From Allomuricauda sp. TY007 (GTDB taxonomy: Bacteria > Bacteroidota > Bacteroidia > Flavobacteriales > Flavobacteriaceae), in NCBI RefSeq assembly GCF_010468565.1, contig NZ_WUEG01000011.1, positions 82,987 to 146,986 of the forward strand: 64,000 nucleotides of DNA. The letters are read 5' to 3'. The notes under the pieces were generated by a model that had not been told where the DNA came from, ran no database searches, and saw nothing but the letters and a program-made list of their open reading frames with translations. Position numbers and translations under genes: made by a program. Shown piece after piece: positions 38,801 through 46,663 of this stretch (position 1 is its first letter; the number at the start of each line of letters is the position of its first letter).

Positions 38801-39581
38801 CGTCCAAGGATTTGATGTATCCCAATCCACGAACCAAGTATTCGGCCTTATTGATTTCCAATGTCTGTGCACCAATGTCCCGATTACTTTGTTTAACGGC
38901 CTTGACCACTTGGTCCAACCCAACATTATACTGCTTCATCAGTTCGGGGTCCACATCCACTTGGTATTCTTGCACAAATCCGCCAATGGAAGCGACTTCT
39001 GATACACCGGATGCGGAGGACAAAGCATATTTTACATAGTAATCCTGTACGCTTCGCAGTTCCTGCAAATCCCATCCGCCCGTTACATTGCCATCCTTAT
39101 CGCGCCCCTCCAATGTGTACCAAAATATCTGTCCCAATGCTGTGGCATCGGGACCCAGGGCAGGGTTTACACCATTAGGCAACAAGTTGTTGGGAAGCGA
39201 GTTGAGTTTTTCCAAAATACGGCTACGGCTCCAGTAGAACTCCACGTCCTCCTCAAAAATGATGTAGATGCTCGAAAATCCGAACATCGAAGAACTCCGA
39301 ATGGTCTTCACACCTGGAATACCCAATAAAGATGTGGTTAAGGGATAGGTTATCTGATCTTCGATATCTTGTGGAGAGCGTCCGGGCCATTTGGTAAAAA
39401 CGATCTGTTGGTTTTCCCCAATATCAGGTATGGCATCCACAGCAACAGGATTACTAGGCAAAATGCCACCAGTATCCCAATTAAAAGGAGTGCTTACAAT
39501 ACCCCAAGCCATAAAAATTAGCAGGAGCAGCACAGCCACCAGTTTGTTCTCTATTAAAAATTTGATGCTTTTGTTCAGCAT
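35841..39581 (-). CDS. CusA/CzcA-like heavy-metal RND pump with extra membrane insert
   Basis: Large RND permease of 1246 residues, about 200 longer than CusA of E. coli. TM4 carries IGTMVDVGVILSEN, with the proton-relay Asp near 431. After the first membrane half, residues about 525-635 form an extra module with three or four additional helices (VLVVLGLVAIAFGYWLGLAL; AGMLNVGICVATIVFLLATY; GINLLFVGLICGVLLGVFYL). A second periplasmic insertion follows (YFELSNGKVLANPNLEVSNE onward). The periplasmic LQTGMRAPMGIKVKGQDLKE segment is CusA/CzcA-like. TM10 reads GIATDDGVVMATYL. Metal type (Cu/Ag versus Zn/Co) is not settled by sequence, but the island points to copper. Confidence 0.93.
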   Translation of the reverse strand: MLNKSIKFLIENKLVAVLLLLIFMAWGIVSTPFNWDTGGILPSNPVAVDAIPDIGENQQIVFTKWPGRSPQDIEDQITYPLTTSLLGIPGVKTIRSSSMFGFSSIYIIFEEDVEFYWSRSRILEKLNSLPNNLLPNGVNPALGPDATALGQIFWYTLEGRDKDGNVTGGWDLQELRSVQDYYVKYALSSASGVSEVASIGGFVQEYQVDVDPELMKQYNVGLDQVVKAVKQSNRDIGAQTLEINKAEYLVRGLGYIKSLDDIKNAVVTATDYTSIRVQDVAHVSLGPAVRRGILDKEGAEVVGGVVVARYGANPLEVINNVKEQIKELSAGLPSKELKDGTTSQLTIVPFYDRTELIQETLGTLNEALTLEILITILVIVVMVFNLRASVLISGLLPVAVLMVFIAMKMFGVDANIVALSGIAIAIGTMVDVGVILSENIIRHMDENDQNLSINEVVYNATAEVSGAILTAVLTTIISFIPVFTMVGAEGKLFRPLAFTKTMALTASIIVALFLIPPFAAIIFRKQSANQTFKNIWNGVLVVLGLVAIAFGYWLGLALIAFGVSGILKLRAIIDEKQAGMLNVGICVATIVFLLATYWRPLGFDRSIGINLLFVGLICGVLLGVFYLFRQYYSRILTWALENKLLFLSIPTVIVVFGFMIMRNTGQEFMPSLNEGSFLLMPTSLPHAGVEENKRVLQQLDMAVATIPEIQTVVGKAGRTESALDPAPLSMYENIIQYRSEYQKNEMGSPQRFKVNEDGYFELSNGKVLANPNLEVSNEQNYAENHVSEPLRIDRDLLIPDDDGEYFRNWRPEIKKPDDIWNEIVKVTKLPGVTSAPKLQPIETRLVMLQTGMRAPMGIKVKGQDLKEIENFGLQLEPILKEAAGVKDEAVFADRIVGKPYLLIDIDREKLVRYGLVIEDVQQILEVALGGMTLTQTVEGRERYGVRVRYPRELRENPTDIGNIYVPVQKGSPVPLSELVTIRYEQGPQAIKSEDTFLVGYVLFDKQDGYAEVDVVENAQAKILEKIESGELVVPKGISYQFTGTYENQLRAEKTLSVVVPLALLIIFLILYFQFRSVATSLMVFSGIMVAFAGGFLMIWFYGQDWFLNFSFMGENLRDLFQMHTINLSVAVWVGFIALFGIATDDGVVMATYLTQTFDKNKPESLKGIRASVLEAGEKRIRPCLMTTATTILALLPVLTSTGRGSDIMIPMAIPSFGGMLIALITLFVVPVLYSWKSELQLKMQNR

Positions 39582-39674
39582 AAAGGTTTGATTTAAACAT
39601 TAGATCAACACAAAAACGCGCATAAACGCAACTGCCCAACCAATCAGGTCGGGAAAATTCAATCAATGTTAAAA

Positions 39675-40067
39675 TCAAATAAGGAAAGTCTGGTCGAGAA
39701 CCTGTACATCCCTTATCAATGGCGGTGGGTTGTACTCATTAAAAGAGCTTGGTTCTTCGGAATCAATTTCGAAAAGCTGAAAATAGGATTGGACAAAACT
39801 CACAAGAAAAACCTGTTGGTCCAAACTGAAATTTTCAAAAGAGATTTTTAGGTCATCTTGACCTTGAACGGTGAAAGATTCATCATTACAACAGGATTTT
39901 TCCATATCCTTATCCATGTCCATACCGCAATCATCGGCATGGGCAAAAAAGGAAATATCCATCACACGGCCCATACAAATATGCTTGTCCACCGTCCACG
40001 AAACCGTGGATGCCAAGACCAAAAGAGCCATTAATGAGGATAGTATTTGATGAAAAATCTGTTTCAT
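39675..40067 (-). CDS. HYC_CC_PP family protein
   Basis: Small protein of 130 residues with an N-terminal hydrophobic segment (about 5-25). It has the three features that name the family: HIC (about 29-31), the vicinal KSCCND cysteines, and NPPPLIRD near the end. The middle is metal-ligand-rich (ADDCGMDMDKDMEKSCC). The family is found beside copper genes in Bacteroidota and probably binds metal at the membrane; no biochemical function is established to my knowledge. It is the first gene of the minus-strand island, 93 bp before the CusA-like gene and divergent from the GAF protein. Confidence 0.85.
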   Translation of the reverse strand: MKQIFHQILSSLMALLVLASTVSWTVDKHICMGRVMDISFFAHADDCGMDMDKDMEKSCCNDESFTVQGQDDLKISFENFSLDQQVFLVSFVQSYFQLFEIDSEEPSSFNEYNPPPLIRDVQVLDQTFLI

Positions 40068-40152
40068 TCGACTACAAAACTACAAAATATTAACATTTAT
40101 TGTTTTGCTTAACAGAACTTTATCTATTTACTGCATGTAAGTTCCATTTCAT

Positions 40153-40184
40153 TTGTCGTACAAATCCACTATTCAATACATTTG
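40153..40184 (+). promoter_or_regulatory. Candidate promoter of the fRMsr-like gene
   Basis: TTG (40153-40155), a 21-bp spacer and TACATTTG (40177-40184) fit the Bacteroidota consensus; the ATG at 40200 lies 15 bp past the box. The spacing is identical to the miaB promoter. Confidence 0.65.
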
Positions 40185-40199
40185 CAAAAAAATTACCTC

Positions 40200-40652
40200 A
40201 TGCTAAAATCATTGGAACCCAAAGTACTTGAAATCGTTAAGGACAAAGCGAAATCCGTTGACACTCGTTTAGGCGAAATCTGTGAACTTTTGCGCAGCAA
40301 CGTAGCTCATTACGATTGGGTAGGGTTCTATTTTAAAAATGGTGACAAAGAAGAATTGAAACTGGGGCCCTACGCAGGTGCTCCCACCGATCACACCATC
40401 ATTCCTTTTGGCAAGGGCATTTGTGGGCAGGTAGCCGTGAGCAATCAGAACTTTGTGGTACCCGATGTTGCCGCTCAGGACAACTACATCGCCTGTAGCA
40501 TTACCGTTAAAGCTGAAATTGTTGTTCCGCTATTTGTGAACGGGGAAAATGTGGGGCAGATTGATATCGATTCCAACACTCCCGACCCATTTACAGCCGA
40601 AGATGAACGCTTTTTGGAATTCATCAATGCCGAAGTGGCCAAGATTCTGTAA
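40200..40652 (+). CDS. GAF-domain protein of the free methionine-R-sulfoxide reductase type
   Basis: Single GAF domain protein of 150 residues similar to fRMsr (E. coli YebR/MsrC), which reduces free Met-(R)-sulfoxide. The conserved core is YDWVGFYF, IPFGKGICGQVAVSNQ, DNYIACSITVKAEIVVPLF and VGQIDIDSNTPDPF. Two of the three family cysteines are present (in GICGQ and YIACS). The one that normally precedes the IPFG motif is replaced in APTDHTIIPFG. It may thus use a two-cysteine mechanism, or may not be a standard reductase. ATG 40200 is chosen because an upstream TTG lies inside the -7 box. Confidence 0.8.
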   Translation: MLKSLEPKVLEIVKDKAKSVDTRLGEICELLRSNVAHYDWVGFYFKNGDKEELKLGPYAGAPTDHTIIPFGKGICGQVAVSNQNFVVPDVAAQDNYIACSITVKAEIVVPLFVNGENVGQIDIDSNTPDPFTAEDERFLEFINAEVAKIL

Positions 40653-40704
40653 AACTTAACGAATTTTGTTGATAAACCGTTCTGCATTTTAGCTTCAAAA
40701 AAAG

Positions 40705-40712
40705 TACTTTTG
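40705..40712 (+). promoter_or_regulatory. Candidate -7 box of purH
   Basis: TACTTTTG fits TAnnTTTG and lies 33 bp before the purH ATG. No TTG at proper spacing was found. Confidence 0.35.
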
Positions 40713-40745
40713 TGCGCTTAATAAATTGATTCTAAGACACAGAAG

Positions 40746-42275
40746 ATGACTGCTAAAAAAGCCTCCGCTGCATTAATTTCCGTATTTCATAAAGATGGTC
40801 TGGAACCCATCGTTAAAAAATTGGATGAACTTGGGGTAACTCTTTATTCTACAGGAGGAACCGAAAAATTTATCCGCGATTTGGGTATCGATGTGGTACC
40901 CGTTGAAGATGTGACCAGCTACCCATCCATTTTGGGCGGTCGCGTAAAGACATTGCATCCCAAAGTTTTCGGAGGAATTTTGAACAGACAGGACAATGAA
41001 ACTGATGTTGCCCAAATGGCGGAATTTGAAATTCCACAGTTGGACATTGTGATCGTAGATCTTTATCCTTTTGAAAAAACTGTTGCCAGTGGCGCATCGG
41101 AGCAAGATATTATCGAGAAAATAGATATCGGTGGGATTTCCCTGATCAGGGCTGCCGCCAAGAACTTCAAGGATGTACTTTGTGTATCTTCCATGGAGGA
41201 TTACGAAGACTTTTTGAATGTGATTTCCGAAGGAGACGGAACCACGACTTTGGAAGACCGCAAGCGTTTTGCAACTAAGGCCTTCAATATTTCATCGCAT
41301 TACGATACGGCCATCTTCAATTACTTCAACAAGGAAAAAGAGGAAACTGTATTGAAAATCAGCGAGACCAAAGGTCAAGTATTGCGTTACGGAGAAAACC
41401 CACACCAAAAAGGATTCTTCTTCGGCGATTTTGATGCGATGTTTTCAAAGCTTCACGGCAAGGAGCTATCCTACAACAACCTTTTGGATGTGGATGCCGC
41501 CGTAAATTTGATGGGAGAATTTAAAAATGACGACCCAACCTTTGCTATCTTAAAACACAACAATGCTTGTGGATTAGCAACTCGAAGCTCCATCCATCAA
41601 GCCTATGTGGATGCCTTGGCTGGTGACCCTGTTTCGGCATTTGGCGGGATTTTGATTTCCAATGTTGAGATTGATAAGCCTACGGCAGAAGAAATCCACA
41701 AATTGTTCTGCGAAGTGGTCATTGCTCCAAGCTATTCCGATGAAGCTTTAGAAATCTTGAAAGGCAAAAAAAATAGAATCATCTTGATTCAAAACGAGAT
41801 TGAATTGCCAGAAACTTTGGTAAGAACTTGCTTGAACGGTGTTTTGGTTCAGGATAAAGATTCCAAAACCGACACTAAAGAAGACTTGAACCCAGTTACC
41901 GATAAAAAACCAACTTCAGAAGAAATCGAAGATTTGATTTTTGCTTCCAAATTGTGCAAGCATACCAAAAGTAACACCATTGTTTTGGCCAAAAACAAAC
42001 AATTGTGCGCCAGTGGCACAGGACAGACTTCACGAGTTGACGCACTGAACCAAGCCATCCACAAAGCAAAGTCTTTCGAATTTGACTTGGAAGGTGCCGT
42101 TATGGCCAGTGACGCCTTCTTCCCCTTCCCTGATTGTGTGGAGATTGCGGATAAAGCGGGCATTAAAAGTGTGATTCAACCAGGGGGCTCCATCAAGGAT
42201 CAATTAAGCATTGATTATTGTAATGAAAATGGATTGGCAATGGTGATGACAGGCACTAGACATTTTAAACATTAA
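40746..42275 (+). CDS. purH: Bifunctional AICAR transformylase/IMP cyclohydrolase PurH
   Basis: Catalyses the last two steps of IMP synthesis, 509 residues. The N-terminal MGS-like cyclohydrolase domain (about 1-195) has LGVTLYSTGGTEKFIRDLG and GRVKTLHPKVFGGIL. The C-terminal transformylase domain has RYGENPHQKGFF, ILKHNNACGLATRSS, DPVSAFGGILISN and ASDAFFPFPDCVEIADKAGI. Full length and without odd features. It precedes mreB by 55 bp on the same strand, probably cotranscribed. Confidence 0.98.
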   Translation: MTAKKASAALISVFHKDGLEPIVKKLDELGVTLYSTGGTEKFIRDLGIDVVPVEDVTSYPSILGGRVKTLHPKVFGGILNRQDNETDVAQMAEFEIPQLDIVIVDLYPFEKTVASGASEQDIIEKIDIGGISLIRAAAKNFKDVLCVSSMEDYEDFLNVISEGDGTTTLEDRKRFATKAFNISSHYDTAIFNYFNKEKEETVLKISETKGQVLRYGENPHQKGFFFGDFDAMFSKLHGKELSYNNLLDVDAAVNLMGEFKNDDPTFAILKHNNACGLATRSSIHQAYVDALAGDPVSAFGGILISNVEIDKPTAEEIHKLFCEVVIAPSYSDEALEILKGKKNRIILIQNEIELPETLVRTCLNGVLVQDKDSKTDTKEDLNPVTDKKPTSEEIEDLIFASKLCKHTKSNTIVLAKNKQLCASGTGQTSRVDALNQAIHKAKSFEFDLEGAVMASDAFFPFPDCVEIADKAGIKSVIQPGGSIKDQLSIDYCNENGLAMVMTGTRHFKH

Positions 42276-42330
42276 TTTTAGTACTTTAGCCGATAAATTT
42301 TACCGTTAATCCGAAAATAGACTCTTTTTT

Positions 42331-43359
42331 ATGGGATTTTTTGATTTCATGACCGAGGAAATTGCCATTGACCTTGGTACTGCAAATACCCTGATCATCC
42401 ACTTGGACAAAGTGGTTGTGGACAGTCCTTCCATTGTAGCGAGGGACCGTGTATCGGGGAAAATAATCGCGGTAGGCCGCGAAGCCAATATGATGCAGGG
42501 GAAGACCCATGAAAACATCAAAACCATACGACCGTTGAAAGACGGGGTAATCGCAGATTTTGATGCTTCGGAAAAGATGATCAGTATGTTCATCAAAAAT
42601 ATTCCTGCACTCAAGAAAAAGTGGTTCCCGCCTGCACTACGCATGGTTATCTGTATTCCTTCAGGCATTACGGAAGTGGAGATGCGTGCGGTTCGAGAGT
42701 CTGCGGAACGCGTTAACGGTAAAGAGGTATACCTGATTCATGAACCAATGGCAGCTGCCATTGGTATCGGTCTCGATATTATGCAGCCGAAAGGAAATAT
42801 GATTGTGGACATAGGTGGTGGTACTACGGAGATTGCGGTGATTGCACTTGGTGGTATCGTTTGTGACAAGTCCGTGAAAATTGCGGGGGATGTATTTACG
42901 AACGACATTATCTACTACATGAGGACCCAGCACAACTTGTACGTTGGCGAGAGTACCGCGGAAGCCATCAAAATTGAAATTGGTTCGGCCACCGAGGATT
43001 TAAAATCACCACCAGATGATAAATCCATTCAAGGGCGTGACCTATTGACGGGAAAACCAAAACAGGTTCATGTTTCCTACAGAGAAATTGCCAAAGCTTT
43101 GGACAAAAGTATTTTAAGAGTGGAAGATGCGGTTATGGAAACCTTGTCCCAGACCCCACCAGAACTGGCAGCGGATATTTACAATACGGGTATTTATTTG
43201 GCAGGTGGCGGTTCCATGCTCCGAGGGTTGGACAGAAGGCTTTCCCAAAAAACCGATTTGCCTGTGTACATCGCCGAAGATCCTTTGAGAGCTGTTGTGA
43301 GAGGTACTGGTATTGCTCTTAAAAACTTGGAACGCTATAAAAGTATTTTAATAAAATAG
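42331..43359 (+). CDS. mreB: Rod shape-determining protein MreB
   Basis: Bacterial actin that positions the cell-wall elongation machinery, 342 residues. The phosphate-1 motif is AIDLGTANTLI near residue 10. Further actin-fold motifs are DGVIADFDASEKM, IPSGITEVEMRAVRESAER, VDIGGGTTEIAVIALGG and the adenosine loop YLAGGGSMLRGLDR. The gene starts a conserved run mreB-mreC-mreD-PBP2-rodA. Confidence 0.98.
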   Translation: MGFFDFMTEEIAIDLGTANTLIIHLDKVVVDSPSIVARDRVSGKIIAVGREANMMQGKTHENIKTIRPLKDGVIADFDASEKMISMFIKNIPALKKKWFPPALRMVICIPSGITEVEMRAVRESAERVNGKEVYLIHEPMAAAIGIGLDIMQPKGNMIVDIGGGTTEIAVIALGGIVCDKSVKIAGDVFTNDIIYYMRTQHNLYVGESTAEAIKIEIGSATEDLKSPPDDKSIQGRDLLTGKPKQVHVSYREIAKALDKSILRVEDAVMETLSQTPPELAADIYNTGIYLAGGGSMLRGLDRRLSQKTDLPVYIAEDPLRAVVRGTGIALKNLERYKSILIK

Positions 43360-43424
43360 ACTTGTATTTTCTGCAGTTCTATTACCTTCAAGGAGTTCAA
43401 AAACCTTCTTAACGATACGATTGC

Positions 43425-44237
43425 ATGCAACGCATCATCAATTTTGTTTTACGCTATCGAAACGCATTTCTGTATGCTTTTTTTGCGTTTATCTCGTTGG
43501 TGATGACCATTAGATCACATTCGTACCATCAATCCAAATTTTTTAATTCATCCCGATGGGTCACCGGCAGCATTTATGGTGCTGGTTCCGATGTATCTTC
43601 CTATTTCAACCTGCAAGATGAGAACAAAAGATTGGTAGAGGAGAACCAGCTACTGCGAAAAATGCTGTTCAATGCCCAGTTTGATAGCATTGAACCTTTG
43701 GATTCCACTTTGGCGGTATACCAAGTACTCAATGCCAAGCTCATCAAAAATAGCTTTACTTCGCCCCGTAATTATGTTACCATTGATAAGGGAAAAAACG
43801 ATGGGGTACACCAAGATATGGGCGTGATTACAACGGATGGTATTCTGGGTATTGTGGAAAACGTGTCGAATAATTTTGCGACGGTGCAAAGTGTGCTCAA
43901 TACCAAATCCAATATCAACGCAAAAATTAAGGGCACCGAATACTTTGGTTCGTTGATTTGGGACACTAAAGATTATAAGGTGGTACAATTGATAGATATT
44001 CCAAGATTGGTGCCGCTCGTTGTTGGAGATACCATCGTAACCGGTGGCATGTCCAGTATTTTTCCAGAAAATGTACCTATCGGAACCATTAAAAAATACG
44101 ATTTAAACGTATCCAAAAGCTTTTACGATATTGATGTTGAACTGTTTTCGGATATGGCCAACATCAAAAATGTATACTTGATAGAAAACAAGGACAAAGA
44201 GGAAATCGAGGAATTAGAATCCAGAACCATAGAATGA
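43425..44237 (+). CDS. mreC: Rod shape-determining protein MreC
   Basis: Inner membrane protein of 270 residues, with one helix (about 11-28) and a periplasmic beta-barrel domain. The coiled coil after the helix (QDENKRLVEENQLLRKML) and the NYVTIDKGKNDGVHQDMGVI, TTDGILGIVENVSNNFATVQ and VVGDTIVTGGMSSIFPENVP motifs are typical. It bridges MreB, MreD and PBP2/RodA. It overlaps mreD by 4 bp. Confidence 0.96.
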   Translation: MQRIINFVLRYRNAFLYAFFAFISLVMTIRSHSYHQSKFFNSSRWVTGSIYGAGSDVSSYFNLQDENKRLVEENQLLRKMLFNAQFDSIEPLDSTLAVYQVLNAKLIKNSFTSPRNYVTIDKGKNDGVHQDMGVITTDGILGIVENVSNNFATVQSVLNTKSNINAKIKGTEYFGSLIWDTKDYKVVQLIDIPRLVPLVVGDTIVTGGMSSIFPENVPIGTIKKYDLNVSKSFYDIDVELFSDMANIKNVYLIENKDKEEIEELESRTIE

Positions 44238-44740
44238 ACAGTACACTGATTATAAATATGCTGCGTTTTGTGTTGTTGGTCCTCACACAGGTCCTTATAT
44301 TCAACAACCTCAATTTTCTTGGTTTCATAAATCCGCTGATCTATGTAATTTTCTTTTATTGGTACCCCATCAAAGGGAACAGGGCACTTTTTATGCTTAC
44401 CGCATTTTTATTGGGGCTGGTCATCGATATTTTTTCCGATACCCTCGCCTTGAATGCTTTGGCATCGGCAACCATTGCCTATGCAAGACCGGCCATTATG
44501 CGGTTTTGTTTTGGCGTAAACTACGATTTTCAAAGTTTCAGCTTTAAGAATACTACCAAAGTCCAGCGCATTACCTTTATGGCTTTGCTCGTTTTTATCC
44601 ATCATCTGATATTCTTTTCGTTTGAAATTTTAAGTATCGCCCATATCCTATTAATTTTGAAGAAAGTTTTCGCCACAGGTATTGTAACTTTAATACTTTG
44701 TGTATTATTCAGTTCACTTTTTAGTCCAAAAAGCGAATAA
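44234..44740 (+). CDS. mreD: Rod shape-determining protein MreD
   Basis: Integral membrane protein of 168 residues with five to six helices (for example FVLLVLTQVLIFNNLNFLGF; FMLTAFLLGLVIDIFSDTLA). The GLVIDIFSD element in the middle is characteristic of MreD. The ATGA overlap with mreC points to coupled translation. Its role is membrane scaffolding of the elongasome. Confidence 0.92.
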   Translation: MNSTLIINMLRFVLLVLTQVLIFNNLNFLGFINPLIYVIFFYWYPIKGNRALFMLTAFLLGLVIDIFSDTLALNALASATIAYARPAIMRFCFGVNYDFQSFSFKNTTKVQRITFMALLVFIHHLIFFSFEILSIAHILLILKKVFATGIVTLILCVLFSSLFSPKSE

Positions 44741-44794
44741 AAACGTAGTTTTTATCGTTGGGGTATATAAGAAGCCCTAGAATTTAGGTTGGTC

Positions 44795-46663
44795 ATGAAG
44801 AAATTATTGTTGTCATCCATTATTGTACTTATAGGATTCACCTTTATTGGCAGGTTATCCTATCTGCAATTGTTTCGGTTTTCACCAGATCAAATATTGG
44901 ATGACCCCGCCATAAAAAAAGTATATGACTACCCTGAAAGAGGCTACATTTACGACAGGGACGGCAAACTATTGGTAGGCAATCAACCTGCATACGACGT
45001 TATGGTGATCCCAAGGGAAGTAAAACCTTTGGACACTCTGGAATTTTGCGGGCTTTTGGGTATTGATAAACTTGAATTTCTTTCCAAAATGGAAAAAGCG
45101 AGAATTTATTCTCCTCGGCTGCCCTCTGTTTTGGTTCCCCAGCTCTCCAAAGAGGATTATGCCAGGCTTCAGGAAAAAATGCGGCACTTTACCGGCTTTT
45201 ATATTCAAAAGAGGTCGTTGCGCTATTACAACACCAAAAGTGCGGCCAATGTACTGGGCTACATTAGTGAGGTAAACGAATGGGACCTCAAAAACAATCC
45301 GTATTATGTTGCCGGAGAATTAAAAGGTCGTACAGGTATTGAAAAGCAATATGAAGAAATATTGAGGGGCCGAAAAGGTGTCAAGCATATTCAGAAAGAC
45401 CGTTTTAACAGGGATATTGGGCCTTACAAAGACGGAAAATTGGACACCCTTCCCAAACAAGGCAAAGAGATTCACATTACCTTGGACAAGACCCTTCAGG
45501 AGTATGGGGAAAAATTGATGCACGGCAAACGTGGGGGCATTGTGGCCATTGAACCCAAATCAGGAGAAATATTGGCCATGATTTCGGGCCCGACCTACGA
45601 CCCCGCCCTTTTGGTAGGCAGGGAACGTTCCAAAAATTATAGCAAACTACATTACGATACCATATCCAAACCTACATGGGACCGTTCTATTTTGGCACAA
45701 CCCTCTCCGGGATCACCTTTTAAAACACTTAATGCCTTGGTAGGCCTGCAAGAAGGGGTAATAGATACCCAAACCAAGTTTAGGTGTTATCATGGGTTTT
45801 ACGTAGGGAATACGCTCAGAGGATGCCATTGTGGTGGTGGTATTCGAGATTTAAATTCAGGTATTTACCAATCGTGCAATGCTTATTTTGCTGGTGTGTT
45901 CCGAAAGATTTTTGATAAATACGAGACTACCGACAAAGGCATGGATATGTGGGAAAAGCATATGAAAAGTTTTGGTCTCGGCGATTTTTTAGGTACTGAC
46001 CTTCCAACAGGCGCCCCTGGAAGGATTCCAGATGTGGCCTATTATGATAAATGGTACGGAGATGGTAGATGGGCGGCATCCACCATTATATCCAATTCCA
46101 TAGGGCAAGGAGAAATTGCGGCCACACCCTTGCAATTGGCCAACATGACCGCTGCAATTGCTAACCGCGGCTATTTTTACACCCCCCACATTATTAAAAG
46201 TATTGGCGACAATGGAAAAATAGACCCTAAATACACCGAACCCAGATATACTACCATCGACAGAAAACATTTTGAACCTGTAATCGAGGGCATGGCCAAT
46301 GTGTATAATTATGGAACGGCAAGATGGGTAAAGATTCCAGGCATTGATATTGCGGGAAAAACAGGTACTGTGGAAAATTATATCCGTATTGATGGAGAGC
46401 GAATGCAATTGACCGACCATTCCGTTTTTGTCGCCTTTGCCCCTATTGAAAACCCCCAGATTGCATTGGCGGTCTATATTGAAAATGGGTATTACGGATC
46501 ACGCTATGCGGGTCACATTGCCTCTCTTTTGATAGAAAAATACATTAAAGGGGAGATTACCCGAAAAGATTTGGAAAAGCGCATGCTGGAAAAAACATTG
46601 GAACACGAGTATGCCAAGCCGTATAGTGGCGAACCTTTTGAAATAAACGAGTATGAGTGGTAG
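44795..46663 (+). CDS. mrdA: Penicillin-binding protein 2 (elongation transpeptidase)
   Basis: Monofunctional class B transpeptidase of 622 residues that crosslinks peptidoglycan during elongation. An N-terminal helix (about 3-20) is followed by the dimerisation/pedestal domain (YDYPERGYIYDRDGKLLVGN), then the catalytic domain with SxxK as SPGSPFKTL, SxN as QSCNAYF and KTG as AGKTGTVEN. SPFK in place of the more common STFK is seen elsewhere in Bacteroidota. ATG 44795 is chosen over a TTG two codons upstream. It overlaps rodA by 11 bp. Confidence 0.95.
   Translation: MKKLLLSSIIVLIGFTFIGRLSYLQLFRFSPDQILDDPAIKKVYDYPERGYIYDRDGKLLVGNQPAYDVMVIPREVKPLDTLEFCGLLGIDKLEFLSKMEKARIYSPRLPSVLVPQLSKEDYARLQEKMRHFTGFYIQKRSLRYYNTKSAANVLGYISEVNEWDLKNNPYYVAGELKGRTGIEKQYEEILRGRKGVKHIQKDRFNRDIGPYKDGKLDTLPKQGKEIHITLDKTLQEYGEKLMHGKRGGIVAIEPKSGEILAMISGPTYDPALLVGRERSKNYSKLHYDTISKPTWDRSILAQPSPGSPFKTLNALVGLQEGVIDTQTKFRCYHGFYVGNTLRGCHCGGGIRDLNSGIYQSCNAYFAGVFRKIFDKYETTDKGMDMWEKHMKSFGLGDFLGTDLPTGAPGRIPDVAYYDKWYGDGRWAASTIISNSIGQGEIAATPLQLANMTAAIANRGYFYTPHIIKSIGDNGKIDPKYTEPRYTTIDRKHFEPVIEGMANVYNYGTARWVKIPGIDIAGKTGTVENYIRIDGERMQLTDHSVFVAFAPIENPQIALAVYIENGYYGSRYAGHIASLLIEKYIKGEITRKDLEKRMLEKTLEHEYAKPYSGEPFEINEYEW

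Noticed and set aside
42276..42330. TACTTTAG as a separate mreB promoter
   Set aside because: One base off the TAnnTTTG box and no TTG at the right distance; read-through from purH explains expression.
45700..45730. SPFK instead of STFK in the PBP2 active site
   Set aside because: SxxK is satisfied and I believe this variant is common in Bacteroidota; it is not a defect.
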